Part shown: positions 7,530 through 15,396 of the stretch, in pieces
How positions within the stretch are numbered: position 1 is the first letter of the stretch
Layout of the letters: each line of letters starts with the position of its first letter
Assembly (NCBI GenBank): GCA_963801715.1
Contig: CAWDGB010000008.1
Span: 62,001 to 126,000 of the forward strand
DNA: 64,000 bases
Source of the DNA: CAVVJA01 sp963801715
GTDB lineage: Bacteria; Actinomycetota; Actinomycetes; Mycobacteriales; Jatrophihabitantaceae
Direction of reading: 5' to 3'
The notes under the pieces: model-generated
The model's input: only the letters and a program-made list of their open reading frames with translations
Database searches by the model: none
What the model was told of the DNA's origin: nothing
Program-made: the position numbers and the translations under genes

Positions 7530-8780
7530 ATGGGAGCCGCCGTGGGTAGCGCTGTTCGGCGCCCCACGTACACCGACGTTCTGCGGGTCACCGAGTTTCG
7601 CGCGATCTGGATCGCCGATGTGCAGTCCCTTGTCGGCGACCAGATCGCCCGCGTTGCCTTGACGGTCCTGGTCTTCGCCAGCACCGGATCGGCGGCGCTC
7701 ACCGGCCTCACCTACGCGCTGACCTACCTGCCCTCGGTGGTGGGCGGAGCGTTCCTCTCACCCCTGGCCGACCGATACCGCCGGCGCCGCGTGATGATCT
7801 GGTGCGACTGGATTCGGACGGTGCTGCTTACCGTCATGGCGCTTCCGTGGCTGCCACTCCCGGCCTTGGCGGCGCTGTTGGTCGTCGTCGTGTTGATCGG
7901 CCGACCGTTCCTCGCTGCCGAAAACGCTCTGCTGCCCGACATCCTGAGCGGTGAGTTCTACGCACTCGGTTCCGGTCTGCGGACGACGACGCTGCAGGTT
8001 ACGCAGCTCGTGGGCTTTGCCGGCGGCGGAGTGCTGATCGTGACGATCGGCGCCCAGTGGGGATTGGCTCTCGATGCCCTGACATTCGGTTTCTCGGCGC
8101 TGATCGTTCAAGCATTTGTTCGTGACCGGCCCGCGCCGGCGCGCGAGACGAGTTCGGCAGCGGAGCCCTACCTGCGCATGGTCTCGTCCGGAGTGCGGCT
8201 GGTGTTCGGCGATCCGCGGTTGCGAACGCTGATGTTGCTGGCTTGGTTGGCCGCGTTCTACACGGCGCCGGAAGGACTTGCGGCTCCGTACGCCGAGCAC
8301 ATCGGCGCAGGTGGCGCCGGCTCCGTCGGCCTGCTCCTCGCCGCGATACCAACCGGCACTGCCGTCGCCACGTGGTTGTTCATACGCTGGGTACCGCCCC
8401 GGAGGCGCGCGGCATCCATCGGCTGGCTGGCTCTGCTCGCGGGTGCCCCGCTCGTTGCGTGCATCTCGGGGCCGAGCCTCTGGGTGTCGATCGGACTCTG
8501 GGTCATCACCGGCCTGTGCTGCGCTTACCAGGCACAAGCCGCCATCACGTTCGTCCAACTGGTGGATCCGACCGAGCGGGCCCGCGCGTTCGGCTTGGCC
8601 GCCGCTGGGCTCCTCGGGGTTCAGGGACTGGGCATCCTCCTGTTCAGCGCCCTTGCGCAGGTTCTCGACGTGCAGCAAGCCCTCGCCCTCGCCGGTTTCT
8701 TGGGAATGGTGATGGCCATACCGCTTGCCCTGCGCTGGGCGAGGCTGCACAAGAGCGTCTCAATCGACGGAGAACCCTGA
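7530..8780 (+). CDS. Major facilitator superfamily transporter
   Basis: About 416 residues with around 12 hydrophobic segments. The loop 2-3 motif is FLSPLADRYRRRRVMIWCDW and the second half repeats the helix pattern (AGSVGLLLAAIPTGTAVATWL, GLCCAYQAQAAITFVQLV). The family is the MFS_3/enterobactin-exporter-like group often annotated as efflux; substrate unknown. Starts at GTG 7521, ATG 7530 and GTG 7542 are all possible; the last has GGGAG at 5-nt spacing. It converges on the acylphosphatase gene and overlaps its end by 21 bp. Confidence 0.85.
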   Translation: MGAAVGSAVRRPTYTDVLRVTEFRAIWIADVQSLVGDQIARVALTVLVFASTGSAALTGLTYALTYLPSVVGGAFLSPLADRYRRRRVMIWCDWIRTVLLTVMALPWLPLPALAALLVVVVLIGRPFLAAENALLPDILSGEFYALGSGLRTTTLQVTQLVGFAGGGVLIVTIGAQWGLALDALTFGFSALIVQAFVRDRPAPARETSSAAEPYLRMVSSGVRLVFGDPRLRTLMLLAWLAAFYTAPEGLAAPYAEHIGAGGAGSVGLLLAAIPTGTAVATWLFIRWVPPRRRAASIGWLALLAGAPLVACISGPSLWVSIGLWVITGLCCAYQAQAAITFVQLVDPTERARAFGLAAAGLLGVQGLGILLFSALAQVLDVQQALALAGFLGMVMAIPLALRWARLHKSVSIDGEP

Positions 8781-9041
8781 GAATCCGCCGGCTGCCTGGC
8801 CCCATTCAACGTCCACTGATCGCACAACGCCCGGGGCCTGGCCACTGCGGACCAGATCCAGCAACGCCGCACAGTCGCGCTGCGACCCCTCCGCCACGAT
8901 TCGCACCGAACCGTCACCGAGATTGGTCGCCCGGCCCGACAGGCCGAGCCGGCGCGCCTGATCCCGCGTCCACCAGCGGAATCCGACGCCCTGCACCCAG
9001 CCCTCGATCCGCGCGTCCAGGCGTACGCCGTCGTCGGTCAT
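8760..9041 (-). CDS. acyP: Acylphosphatase
   Basis: 93 residues, the usual size. The phosphate-binding loop EGWVQGVGFRWWT contains the catalytic arginine, and the catalytic asparagine follows in GRATNLGDGSVRIVAEG. The enzyme hydrolyses acyl phosphates such as carbamoyl or acetyl phosphate in the cytoplasm. The start codon overlaps the stop of the Lrp/AsnC gene by 4 bp, so it is translated as the second gene of that unit. The 3' end overlaps the convergent MFS gene. Confidence 0.92.
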   Translation of the reverse strand: MTDDGVRLDARIEGWVQGVGFRWWTRDQARRLGLSGRATNLGDGSVRIVAEGSQRDCAALLDLVRSGQAPGVVRSVDVEWGQAAGGFSGFSVD

Positions 9042-9553
9042 CCGGCAGTCCCCGACTCGAATTCGTCGGCGGCACCAGTCACCCGCGGCTCGTCGAGAAT
9101 GAGAATCGTCTGGGTAGACAGCACGTCCGGCATCGTCTGTAGCCGGTTGAGCACCAGGTCCCGCATGGTTGCCGCGTCCCGGGTGCGGACCAGCAGCACG
9201 AGGTCGTTCTCGCCCGAGACGAGTGCGGCGTGCCAGACCTCCGGGATATTCGTCACGCGCTGGCGCACGGACTTCCAGGAATGCTGGCTGATTTTGATGT
9301 GGACGTACGCCGAGATGCCGTAACCGCAGCGCTCCGGATCAACGACGGCGGAGTATCCAACGATCACTCCGGCACGCTGTAGCCGTTCGACACGGGCATA
9401 CACCCCGGCCCGCGAGATGTGCAGCCGAGCGGCGAGGGTGCGCATGGACAACCGGCCATCCGCGCGCAACGCGCGGACGATCCGCCAGTCCGTCTCATCC
9501 AGCGATGCCGGATGTCCAGAGTCATCGGCCCGGGCAGGTGGTGCGAGATCCAT
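9038..9553 (-). CDS. Lrp/AsnC-family regulator, likely of the adjacent 2-oxoacid dehydrogenase operon
   Basis: About 171 residues. The winged helix is LDETDWRIVRALRADGRLSMRTLAARLHISRAGVYARVERL, followed by VIVGYSAVVDPERCGYGISAYVHI and a C-terminal RAM domain (VWHAALVSGENDLVLLVRTRDAATM). I prefer ATG 9553 over 9592 because the longer version would run across the operator-like dyad at 9565-9584. Lrp-type regulators (BkdR) commonly sit divergent from branched-chain 2-oxoacid dehydrogenase genes and respond to amino acids; that role here is inferred from position. Confidence 0.85.
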   Translation of the reverse strand: MDLAPPARADDSGHPASLDETDWRIVRALRADGRLSMRTLAARLHISRAGVYARVERLQRAGVIVGYSAVVDPERCGYGISAYVHIKISQHSWKSVRQRVTNIPEVWHAALVSGENDLVLLVRTRDAATMRDLVLNRLQTMPDVLSTQTILILDEPRVTGAADEFESGTAG

Positions 9554-9564
9554 GTTGCACGAGA

Positions 9565-9584
9565 TTAGCGCCATATGGAGCCAA
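9565..9584. promoter_or_regulatory. Candidate Lrp/AsnC operator
   Basis: TTAGCGCCATATGGAGCCAA is a 20-bp dyad centred on the perfect palindrome CCATATGG, with two mismatched pairs overall. It lies in the intergenic region between the divergent Lrp regulator (start 9553) and the E1 alpha gene (start 9685), where autoregulation and control of the dehydrogenase operon would act. Confidence 0.5.
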
Positions 9585-9684
9585 TCGTCCACGAGTGACG
9601 AGCATCGGTGGAGACATGGCTCGCGCAGCCGGACAATTGCCTCACCGGACCACCGCGGGGGTGCGCCGCCGAGTTGGAGGTGCG

Positions 9685-10779
9685 ATGACCACCACCGAAC
9701 GGTTCGCAGGGTCGGCAGCCGGGGCGCTCCCGACCGACGAACCGCTGACTCTCATCGCCGCCGACGGCTCGCCCGTCGAGGGAAGCGGGTTGCGCCGCCC
9801 GGCCGACGACGTGGTGCTGGACCTCTACCGCGCGATGGTGCTCGGCCGCCGATTCGACGCCCAGGCAACCGCCTTGACCAAGCAGGGGCGGCTGGCCGTT
9901 TACCCATCCTCGCGCGGGCAGGAGGCGTGCCAGGTCGGGGCCGTTAGGGCGTTGCAGAAGCAGGATTGGCTGTTTCCGACCTACCGCGACAGTGTCGCAA
10001 TCGTGACGCGCGGCGTTGATCCGGTCGCTGCACTGACTCTGCTCCGAGGGAACTGGCATCTGGGCTACGACCCGTACGAGCTTCGGGTCGCGCCACAGTG
10101 CACGCCACTCGCGACGAATGCCTGTCATGCGGTGGGCTTCGCCCGCGCGGCGGCGCTCAAGGGCGAGTCGACGGCCGTGTTGGTGATGATGGGTGACGGC
10201 GCAACGAGCGAGGGCGACGCCCACGAGGCATTCAACTTCGCGGCCGTCTGGCGCGCACCGGTCGTGTTCCTGGTGCAGAACAACGGCTACGCGATCAGCG
10301 TGCCAACGAGCAAGCAGAGCGCGGCGCAGTCGTTCGCCCACAAGGGCGTCGGCTACGGGATGCCCGCCCAGTACGTCGACGGCAACGACGCCGCCGCGGT
10401 CACGGTCGCGGTGGGCGATGCTCTCGAGCGCGCCCGCCGCGGCGGTGGACCGACGCTGATCGAGGCTCGCACCTATCGGATCGAGGCGCATACCAACGCT
10501 GACGACGCGAGCCGGTACCGCAGCAATGACGAGGTCCTGCTCTGGCTGGCCCGCGATCCCGTCGACCGGCTTGATCACTACCTGTCGGCGCGCGGATCGT
10601 TAGACACCTTCGCGCGGCAGGCTATCGCGGATCACGCCGAGTCCTTCGCGGAATCGTTCAGACAGCGGATGAGCGTCGATCCCGATCTCGACATCGAAGA
10701 TCTGTTCCGCTACGTGTATGCCGACCTGCCCGAGCACCTGCGCCGACAGGCCCGCCGAGTCGCCGCTGACGCGGCATGA
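9685..10779 (+). CDS. bkdA: 2-oxoacid (pyruvate/branched-chain) dehydrogenase E1 component, alpha subunit
   Basis: 364 residues from ATG 9685, with GGAGG 4 nt upstream. The thiamine diphosphate motif is GDGATSEGDAHEAFNFAAVW ending in VQNNGYA. Other family landmarks are YPSSRGQEACQVG, FPTYRDSVAIVTRGVDP and the phosphorylation-loop-like YRIEAHTNADDASRYR. It catalyses decarboxylation of a 2-oxoacid and acyl transfer to the E2 lipoyl arm. Context with an Lrp regulator and a two-gene E1 favours a branched-chain or pyruvate substrate; which one cannot be told from sequence alone. Its stop overlaps the beta-subunit ATG (ATGA). Confidence 0.85.
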   Translation: MTTTERFAGSAAGALPTDEPLTLIAADGSPVEGSGLRRPADDVVLDLYRAMVLGRRFDAQATALTKQGRLAVYPSSRGQEACQVGAVRALQKQDWLFPTYRDSVAIVTRGVDPVAALTLLRGNWHLGYDPYELRVAPQCTPLATNACHAVGFARAAALKGESTAVLVMMGDGATSEGDAHEAFNFAAVWRAPVVFLVQNNGYAISVPTSKQSAAQSFAHKGVGYGMPAQYVDGNDAAAVTVAVGDALERARRGGGPTLIEARTYRIEAHTNADDASRYRSNDEVLLWLARDPVDRLDHYLSARGSLDTFARQAIADHAESFAESFRQRMSVDPDLDIEDLFRYVYADLPEHLRRQARRVAADAA

Positions 10780-11318
10780 CCGAGACTGCGCACGACGCTT
10801 CGACTCTGTCGACTGATGAGCCGGTCAGCATGGCCGGGGCGCTGAATCTGGCGCTCACAGACGCCCTTTCCGCCGACGAGCGAGTCGTCGTGTATGGCGA
10901 GGATGTGGGCACGCTCGGCGGTGTGTTCCGAGTGACGGACGGTTTGGCCAGTCGCTTCGGTGAGACGCGGGTGTTCGACACGCCGCTGGCCGAGGCGGCC
11001 ATCGTCGGCGCCGCTATCGGCATGGCGATGAACGGACTGCGACCGGTGGTCGAGATTCAGTTCGACGCCTTCGCCTATCCAGCGTTCGAGCAGATCACGA
11101 GCCACCTCGCGAAGCTGCGCAACCGATCTCGCGGTCGCATCGAGATGCCGGTCGTCATCCGCATTCCGTACGGCGGCGGAATTGGCGGCGTCGAGCACCA
11201 CAGCGATTCCTCCGAGGTTTTCTATGCGCACACGGCCGGGCTCGGGTCGTCACGCCGGGTACGCCCGACGACGCCTACACCATGCTGCGGGCCGCGATCG
11301 ACAGTCCGGACCCGGTGA
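10776..11318 (+). CDS. bkdB: 2-oxoacid dehydrogenase E1 component, beta subunit, N-terminal part, frame broken
   Basis: The first about 156 residues are genuine E1 beta: ALNLALTDALSADERVVVYGEDVG, then VFDTPLAEAAIVGAAIGMAMNGLRPVVEIQF, RIPYGGGIGGVEHHSDSSE and a YAHTAGL segment. After GGGCTC at 11238-11243 the frame is lost, and the family sequence resumes one base earlier as RVVTPGTPDDAYTMLRAAI. Adding one C after CTC (giving GLRVVTP) restores a single open frame of about 347 residues. Together with the alpha subunit it forms the ThDP-dependent heterotetramer. Confidence 0.78.
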   Translation: MTETAHDASTLSTDEPVSMAGALNLALTDALSADERVVVYGEDVGTLGGVFRVTDGLASRFGETRVFDTPLAEAAIVGAAIGMAMNGLRPVVEIQFDAFAYPAFEQITSHLAKLRNRSRGRIEMPVVIRIPYGGGIGGVEHHSDSSEVFYAHTAGLGSSRRVRPTTPTPCCGPRSTVRTR

Positions 11319-11818
11319 TCTTCCTGGAGCCGAAACGGCAGTACTGGGCCAAGAGGGTGGTTGCCCGCCGTCTCGACGCTCGCTCGCTCACCAACGCGGT
11401 CGTTCGGCGCCCCGGATCAGGAGTGAGCCTCATCAGCTATGGGGCAATGGCGACCACAGCGCTCGAGGCGGCCGAAGCTGCTGCGGGCATCGGTTACGAC
11501 GTCGAGGTCATCGATCTGCGAACCCTCGCTCCGTTCGACGACGCGACGGTGAGCGAGTCCGTGCGCCGGACCGGGCGAGCCATTGTGGTGCATGAGGCAT
11601 CCGGGTTCTGCGGCTACGGCGCCGAGGTTGCCGCGCGGCTCACCGAGTCTTGCTTTCACTATCTCGAAGCGCCGATTTTGCGCGTCACCGGACTGGACAT
11701 TCCCTACCCGCCGCCGATGTTGGAGAGCCACCACTTGCCGAGCGTCGATCGGATAGTGGACGCGATAGAACGCCTGCAGTGGGACGACCACGTCGTGCTG
11801 CCGGACGAGATGGGCTAG
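11282..11818 (+). CDS. bkdB: 2-oxoacid dehydrogenase E1 component, beta subunit, C-terminal part
   Basis: Continuation of E1 beta in the shifted frame. It carries PVIFLEPKRQYW, the transketolase C-terminal domain landmarks VSLISYGAMATTALEAAEAA and VEVIDLRTLAPFDDATV, IVVHEASGFCGYGAEVAARL and the terminal GLDIPYPPPMLESHHLPSVDRI. The family frame extends upstream of 11282 to about 11244. It is not an independent gene. The E2 gene follows 7 bp after its stop. Confidence 0.78.
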   Translation: MLRAAIDSPDPVIFLEPKRQYWAKRVVARRLDARSLTNAVVRRPGSGVSLISYGAMATTALEAAEAAAGIGYDVEVIDLRTLAPFDDATVSESVRRTGRAIVVHEASGFCGYGAEVAARLTESCFHYLEAPILRVTGLDIPYPPPMLESHHLPSVDRIVDAIERLQWDDHVVLPDEMG

Positions 11819-11825
11819 TGCCCCG

Positions 11826-12506
11826 ATGCCAGATTTTCTCCTGCCCGATCTGGGCGAGGGACTCACCGAGGCGGAGATCATCCGCTGGCTGGTCGGGATT
11901 GGCGACCAAGTCGCCGTCGATCAACCGGTAGTCGAGGTCGAAACCGCCAAGGCCACCGTCGAACTGCCGAGCCCGTTCTCCGGAAAGGTGCAGGCATTGC
12001 ACGGCGCGGCGGGGGATTCGGTCTCCGTCGGGGCGGCGCTGCTCACGGTCGAGGCCGCCACGCCCGCCGACGGCGGCCCGGTTCTCGTCGGATACGGGAT
12101 CAGCGACTCGGCCGGCCGGGCAAAGCGCTCCCGCGTCGCCCGCGAGCGCAACAGCTCGACGCCTTCACGGGCCGGGGTCATCTCCCCTCTCGTGCGGCGG
12201 CTGGCCCACGACCACGGCGTCGACGTGCGACAAGTCCGCGGCTCCGGGCCGGACGGCATCGTTTTGCGTCACGACATCGAGTCAGTGATCGCCAGGCAGG
12301 CACCCGACGCTGGCGAGTCGACGCGCGCCCAGCCGACAATGGTCAGCGGACGATTCCGTTGCGAGGCGCGCGCCGGACCGCGGTCGACCGATTGTCTCGA
12401 TCACGTCGTGAGATTCCCGAGGCGACGATATGGGTCGACGTTGACGCGACCGAGCTGCTCACGGCCCGCGCCGAGCTCAACGCGAATCCGGATGCCACGC
12501 CGGTGA
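11826..12506 (+). CDS. bkdC: 2-oxoacid dehydrogenase E2 (dihydrolipoamide acyltransferase), N-terminal part, frame broken
   Basis: Residues 1-75 form a lipoyl domain starting PDFLLPDLGEGLTEAEI, with the lipoyl lysine in VEVETAKATVELPSP. A linker leads to a peripheral-subunit binding domain at about residues 118-155 (SPLVRRLAHDHGVDVRQVRGSG). At about 12350 the frame is lost; the catalytic domain resumes one base earlier as IPLRGARRTAVD. One missing base near the GGACGATT stretch explains it. E2 passes the acyl group from lipoate to CoA. No E3 (dihydrolipoamide dehydrogenase) gene follows in this window. Confidence 0.78.
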   Translation: MPDFLLPDLGEGLTEAEIIRWLVGIGDQVAVDQPVVEVETAKATVELPSPFSGKVQALHGAAGDSVSVGAALLTVEAATPADGGPVLVGYGISDSAGRAKRSRVARERNSSTPSRAGVISPLVRRLAHDHGVDVRQVRGSGPDGIVLRHDIESVIARQAPDAGESTRAQPTMVSGRFRCEARAGPRSTDCLDHVVRFPRRRYGSTLTRPSCSRPAPSSTRIRMPRR

Positions 12507-13027
12507 GCATCGTCGGCCTGCTTGCGCGCTTTGCGATCGCCGGCCTCGGCCGGTATCCGGAGTTGAACTCGCGAGTCGAGGCTGACCGGGTCGTCCTCGT
12601 CGATGGGGTGAACCTTGGCTTCGCCGCCCAAACCGATCACGGGCTGATGGTGCCCGTTGTCCAGGACGCGCAACAGCTCACAACCCGTTCGCTGTCCGCG
12701 GCGATCGCCCGGCTCACGACCAGTGCTCGCTCGGGGTCATTGACGCCGCGCGAGCTCACCGGCGGAACGTTCACCGTCAACAACTACGGCGTCTTCGGCG
12801 TGGATGGATCGGCCGCAATCATCAACTACCCGGAGGTCGCGATTCTGGGCCTTGGCCGGATCATGCCTCGTCCATGGGTGGTTGATGGAGAGCTGCGGGT
12901 GCGCCATGCCGGTCAGCTCACCCTGGCGTTTGATCACCGGGCGTGCGACGGCGGGGTGGCCGGTGGATTCCTCCGCTACGTCGCGGATTGCGTCGAGTCA
13001 CCGGTCCGGGTGCTGGCCGACCTATAG
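12359..13027 (+). CDS. bkdC: 2-oxoacid dehydrogenase E2, C-terminal catalytic domain
   Basis: About 222 residues of the 2-oxoacid dehydrogenase acyltransferase catalytic domain, in the frame shifted from the N-terminal half. Landmarks are EIPEATIWVDVDATELL, LNSRVEADRVVLVDGVNLGFAAQTDHGLMVPVV, GGTFTVNNYGVFGVDGSAAIIN and the catalytic DHRACDGGVAGGFL near the end (His and Asp of the HxxxDG motif). The joined protein would be about 400 residues, normal for E2. The catalytic residues are present, so the enzyme would work if the indel is an artefact. Confidence 0.78.
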   Translation: MRGARRTAVDRLSRSRREIPEATIWVDVDATELLTARAELNANPDATPVSIVGLLARFAIAGLGRYPELNSRVEADRVVLVDGVNLGFAAQTDHGLMVPVVQDAQQLTTRSLSAAIARLTTSARSGSLTPRELTGGTFTVNNYGVFGVDGSAAIINYPEVAILGLGRIMPRPWVVDGELRVRHAGQLTLAFDHRACDGGVAGGFLRYVADCVESPVRVLADL

Positions 13028-13032
13028 CGCCA

Positions 13033-13707
13033 TCAGGCCGGTAGCCGCTTGCGGCCCTCCTGGAAGAACGCCACCGCATGGTCTGCCGATGCGATCTCGT
13101 CGATCGTCACGGTCGCGCCGAACGAGGCGTTCCAGAACGTGTCGCGCACCGGAGGTCCCGCCTGGGGCCCGACGTAGAGGTATGGGCGCTCGACGTCAAC
13201 GTCTCCGGGCGACACGCCGTAGTTCGCGCTGTCGATGGTGATCGCAAGGTCGAAGTGCTCCGGCCAGAGGATCGGCAATCCGGGGTCTGCCCCGACGTCA
13301 TCGGCGAACCGCCGCAGTGCGCGGTCGCCGAGTTGATACCAGTCGGCGAGTACCCGGGCACTCGCCGGGTCGATAGCCAATGGATCATCGAGGTCCAGCG
13401 GCGTCGCTGGATGGTAGACGCGCTCCGGCATCCCCGGTGTGACGCCGGCGAACTCGGCCGCCGCCCCGACCGTGCGGAGTGGCGCGCTGCGTGTCCCCGA
13501 ACCGTCGGCGACGATGAGCTGCGTCTCCGCCACCTGGATCTGGCGTCCCCCGCGTAGCGGGCGAGCAGTAGCGAAACCGGCGGTCGACGGCCGCAGCCCG
13601 ATCTTGCCGGTGTCGGCGTACTGGGCGGCAGCGAGGACATGCTCAGCGACACGGTGCCACGCATCCCGCGTTGCTGCGAGCTTGCCGGCCGACTCGAGTT
13701 CGCTCAC
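13033..13707 (-). CDS. Conserved actinobacterial hypothetical protein
   Basis: 224 residues from GTG 13707, with GGGGGAG upstream at good spacing. No domain recognised. The sequence is soluble and acidic with no signal peptide or membrane segment. Conserved-looking stretches are GGRQIQVAETQLIVADG, PATPLDLDDPLAIDPASARVLADWY, LPILWPEHFDLAITIDSANYGVSPGD, PYLYVGPQAGPP and the terminal DHAVAFFQEGRKRL. The combined W/P/E/H-rich centre suggests an enzyme-like or binding fold, but I do not assign a function. It converges on the E2 gene, 5 bp apart. Confidence 0.7.
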   Translation of the reverse strand: MSELESAGKLAATRDAWHRVAEHVLAAAQYADTGKIGLRPSTAGFATARPLRGGRQIQVAETQLIVADGSGTRSAPLRTVGAAAEFAGVTPGMPERVYHPATPLDLDDPLAIDPASARVLADWYQLGDRALRRFADDVGADPGLPILWPEHFDLAITIDSANYGVSPGDVDVERPYLYVGPQAGPPVRDTFWNASFGATVTIDEIASADHAVAFFQEGRKRLPA

Positions 13708-13927
13708 CGGTGTCTCCCCCTGGTCGATTGGTGGTCAGGTGTCCGGGCTATCCAACCCCTCGAAGCAACCAGCTCGCGATGTACCGGCCGATCGACGAGG
13801 ACACAACTCGGCCTGGTGCTCGCAGACGCGAGCCAGTAGCCTCGACGCGGCCTGTTCGGTCGACCGGTCCCGCCGGGGACCGCCGGCAGGTCGCTGCCGA
13901 ATCGTGCGTTCGGTGGTCACGGTTCTT

Positions 13928-14066
13928 AGTGACCGCCAAGCGAACCGGGGACCCAGGTCCCATGGGGTGAATCGGCCAGCGAGGCTGATGGCTCACGGCC
14001 GTCGGCTTCGGTGTGCTGAAGGGCGTCTTCCGGCCCGAACCCGTCAGCTAACCCGGTAGGCAGACT
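13928..14066 (+). ncRNA. c-di-AMP riboswitch (ydaO/yuaA class)
   Basis: The leader contains the conserved ydaO/yuaA pieces in order: GCCAAGCG then CCGGGGACCCA, GGGGTGAATC, a variable arm, and CCGAACCCGTCAGCTAACCC followed by GGTAGGC. These match the actinobacterial consensus for the cyclic di-AMP aptamer, which usually switches off cell-wall hydrolase and transport genes when c-di-AMP is high. It lies directly upstream (about 25 nt) of the secreted coiled-coil/M23-like gene at 14092, a typical target. The rest of the 13708-14091 gap, positions 13708-13927, shows nothing I can identify apart from presumably the promoter. Confidence 0.9.
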
Positions 14067-14091
14067 GAGGAAGAACGGAGTTCCGCCGAGC

Positions 14092-15264
14092 GTGGCGTCA
14101 ACTCGCCAACGTGGCCAGGCTGCCCGGTTGATTGCTGTAGTCGTGGTGCTGAGTGGGCTCGTCATCCCTCAGGCAACCGCAACCGCGCCACCGTCGCCGG
14201 CACCGACTGTGTCCTCTATCACGGCGAAGCTCGATGCGCTGGCTGACGAGACCAGATCGCTCGCCCAGCGATACAACGTGGCACAGTCCGGCGTTCGCCT
14301 CGCGCAGATGCAAGCCGACATCGCGACCAAGTCCGCGACGCAGGCGCGGGCCGCGTATGAGGCGGCTCGCCACGAGCTGGTGCACCTGACGACCGCTGAG
14401 TACGAGCAGGGGTCGCTGGCTTCGGTCACCGCCTTCGTGACCAGCTCCGATCAGGAGCGCTATCTCGACGCGATGGAGACGTTGCGGATGCTCGGGAGTC
14501 GCCGCGCGGATCTGATCGCACAGGTTTCGGCGGTGCGGGATCGCGCGGCCTCTGCCCAGGACACGGCCGGGTCGTTGCTCGCCGCCGCACAGACTCGGCG
14601 CAACTCGCTCGGCGCCCAGCGCGCGAAGATCACCGCGAAAGCCGCAACGTACACCCGACTGCGCGCCACGCTGACACTCGCCGAACAAGCCGGGACAGCG
14701 GCGTCAACCTCCACCGCCATCGTCAGGTGGGCAGCATCGTGCGCCAAGCAGGCGGATGCGGATGCGCCGTCAACGGGTGCGTGCGGTGGCCTGACCGGGT
14801 ACGTGAATCCGATGGCCTACGGCCAGTGGACACCGTCGCGTACCGACCAAGGAGTCGACTGGAACGCGAGCCGGCCGAATCCCGTCGTCGCGATCGGCGA
14901 CGGAATCGTCACGTACTCCAAAATGGACGGAACCGGGTGGCCTGGAGGCGCATTCATCGCCTATGGCCTGACGTCTGGCAATCACGCGGGCTTGTATATC
15001 TTCGTGGCCGAGAGCCTGACAGACCTGGTACCGGTCGGCACGGTGGTCAAGGCGGGCCAGCGGATCGCGACCGCGATACCTGGGGGGCCCGAAACCGAGT
15101 GGGGATATACGGCCCCGCCAGGGACCAGCCCGGTGCCGGCGACGCCCTACAACGGAGCGCCCGACGGCACCCAGACCGCGGGCGGTAAGGCCTTCGCGCG
15201 CTTCCTCATCGAGCTGGGCGCGAAGCCGTTGCAGCCACCAGGGCCGGGGCCCGACCGACCCTAG
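14092..15264 (+). CDS. Secreted coiled-coil protein with M23-like C-terminal domain, riboswitch-controlled
   Basis: 390 residues. A signal peptide (ARLIAVVVVLSGLVIPQATATA) is followed by a long alpha-helical coiled coil at about residues 40-215, similar to the N-terminal helices of NlpC/P60 and RipA-type wall hydrolases. The C-terminal domain (YVNPMAYGQWTPSRTDQGVDW, AIGDGIVTYSKMDGTGWPG, ... VVKAGQRIATAIPGGPETEWGY) has the beta-rich arrangement of M23/LysM-associated domains, but I do not see a complete zinc triad, so it may bind or present peptidoglycan rather than cut it. Regulation by the upstream c-di-AMP riboswitch fits wall remodelling. Confidence 0.8.
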   Translation: MASTRQRGQAARLIAVVVVLSGLVIPQATATAPPSPAPTVSSITAKLDALADETRSLAQRYNVAQSGVRLAQMQADIATKSATQARAAYEAARHELVHLTTAEYEQGSLASVTAFVTSSDQERYLDAMETLRMLGSRRADLIAQVSAVRDRAASAQDTAGSLLAAAQTRRNSLGAQRAKITAKAATYTRLRATLTLAEQAGTAASTSTAIVRWAASCAKQADADAPSTGACGGLTGYVNPMAYGQWTPSRTDQGVDWNASRPNPVVAIGDGIVTYSKMDGTGWPGGAFIAYGLTSGNHAGLYIFVAESLTDLVPVGTVVKAGQRIATAIPGGPETEWGYTAPPGTSPVPATPYNGAPDGTQTAGGKAFARFLIELGAKPLQPPGPGPDRP

Positions 15265-15396
15265 AGGTTGACGAGCGTCCCGGCCTCGCAGCTGGCGCCG
15301 CACGCAGGATCAGTGCGACACTCGGTGCCGTTGACCGGCACAACGCAGCCACGCCGCGACGTCTGTATGGGTTGAGCCAGGACGAGGGGAGCCGGG

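Noticed and set aside
11238..11290. Programmed frameshift in the E1 beta gene
   Set aside because: No slippery heptamer or following structure, and family members do not use frameshifting; a one-base loss explains it.
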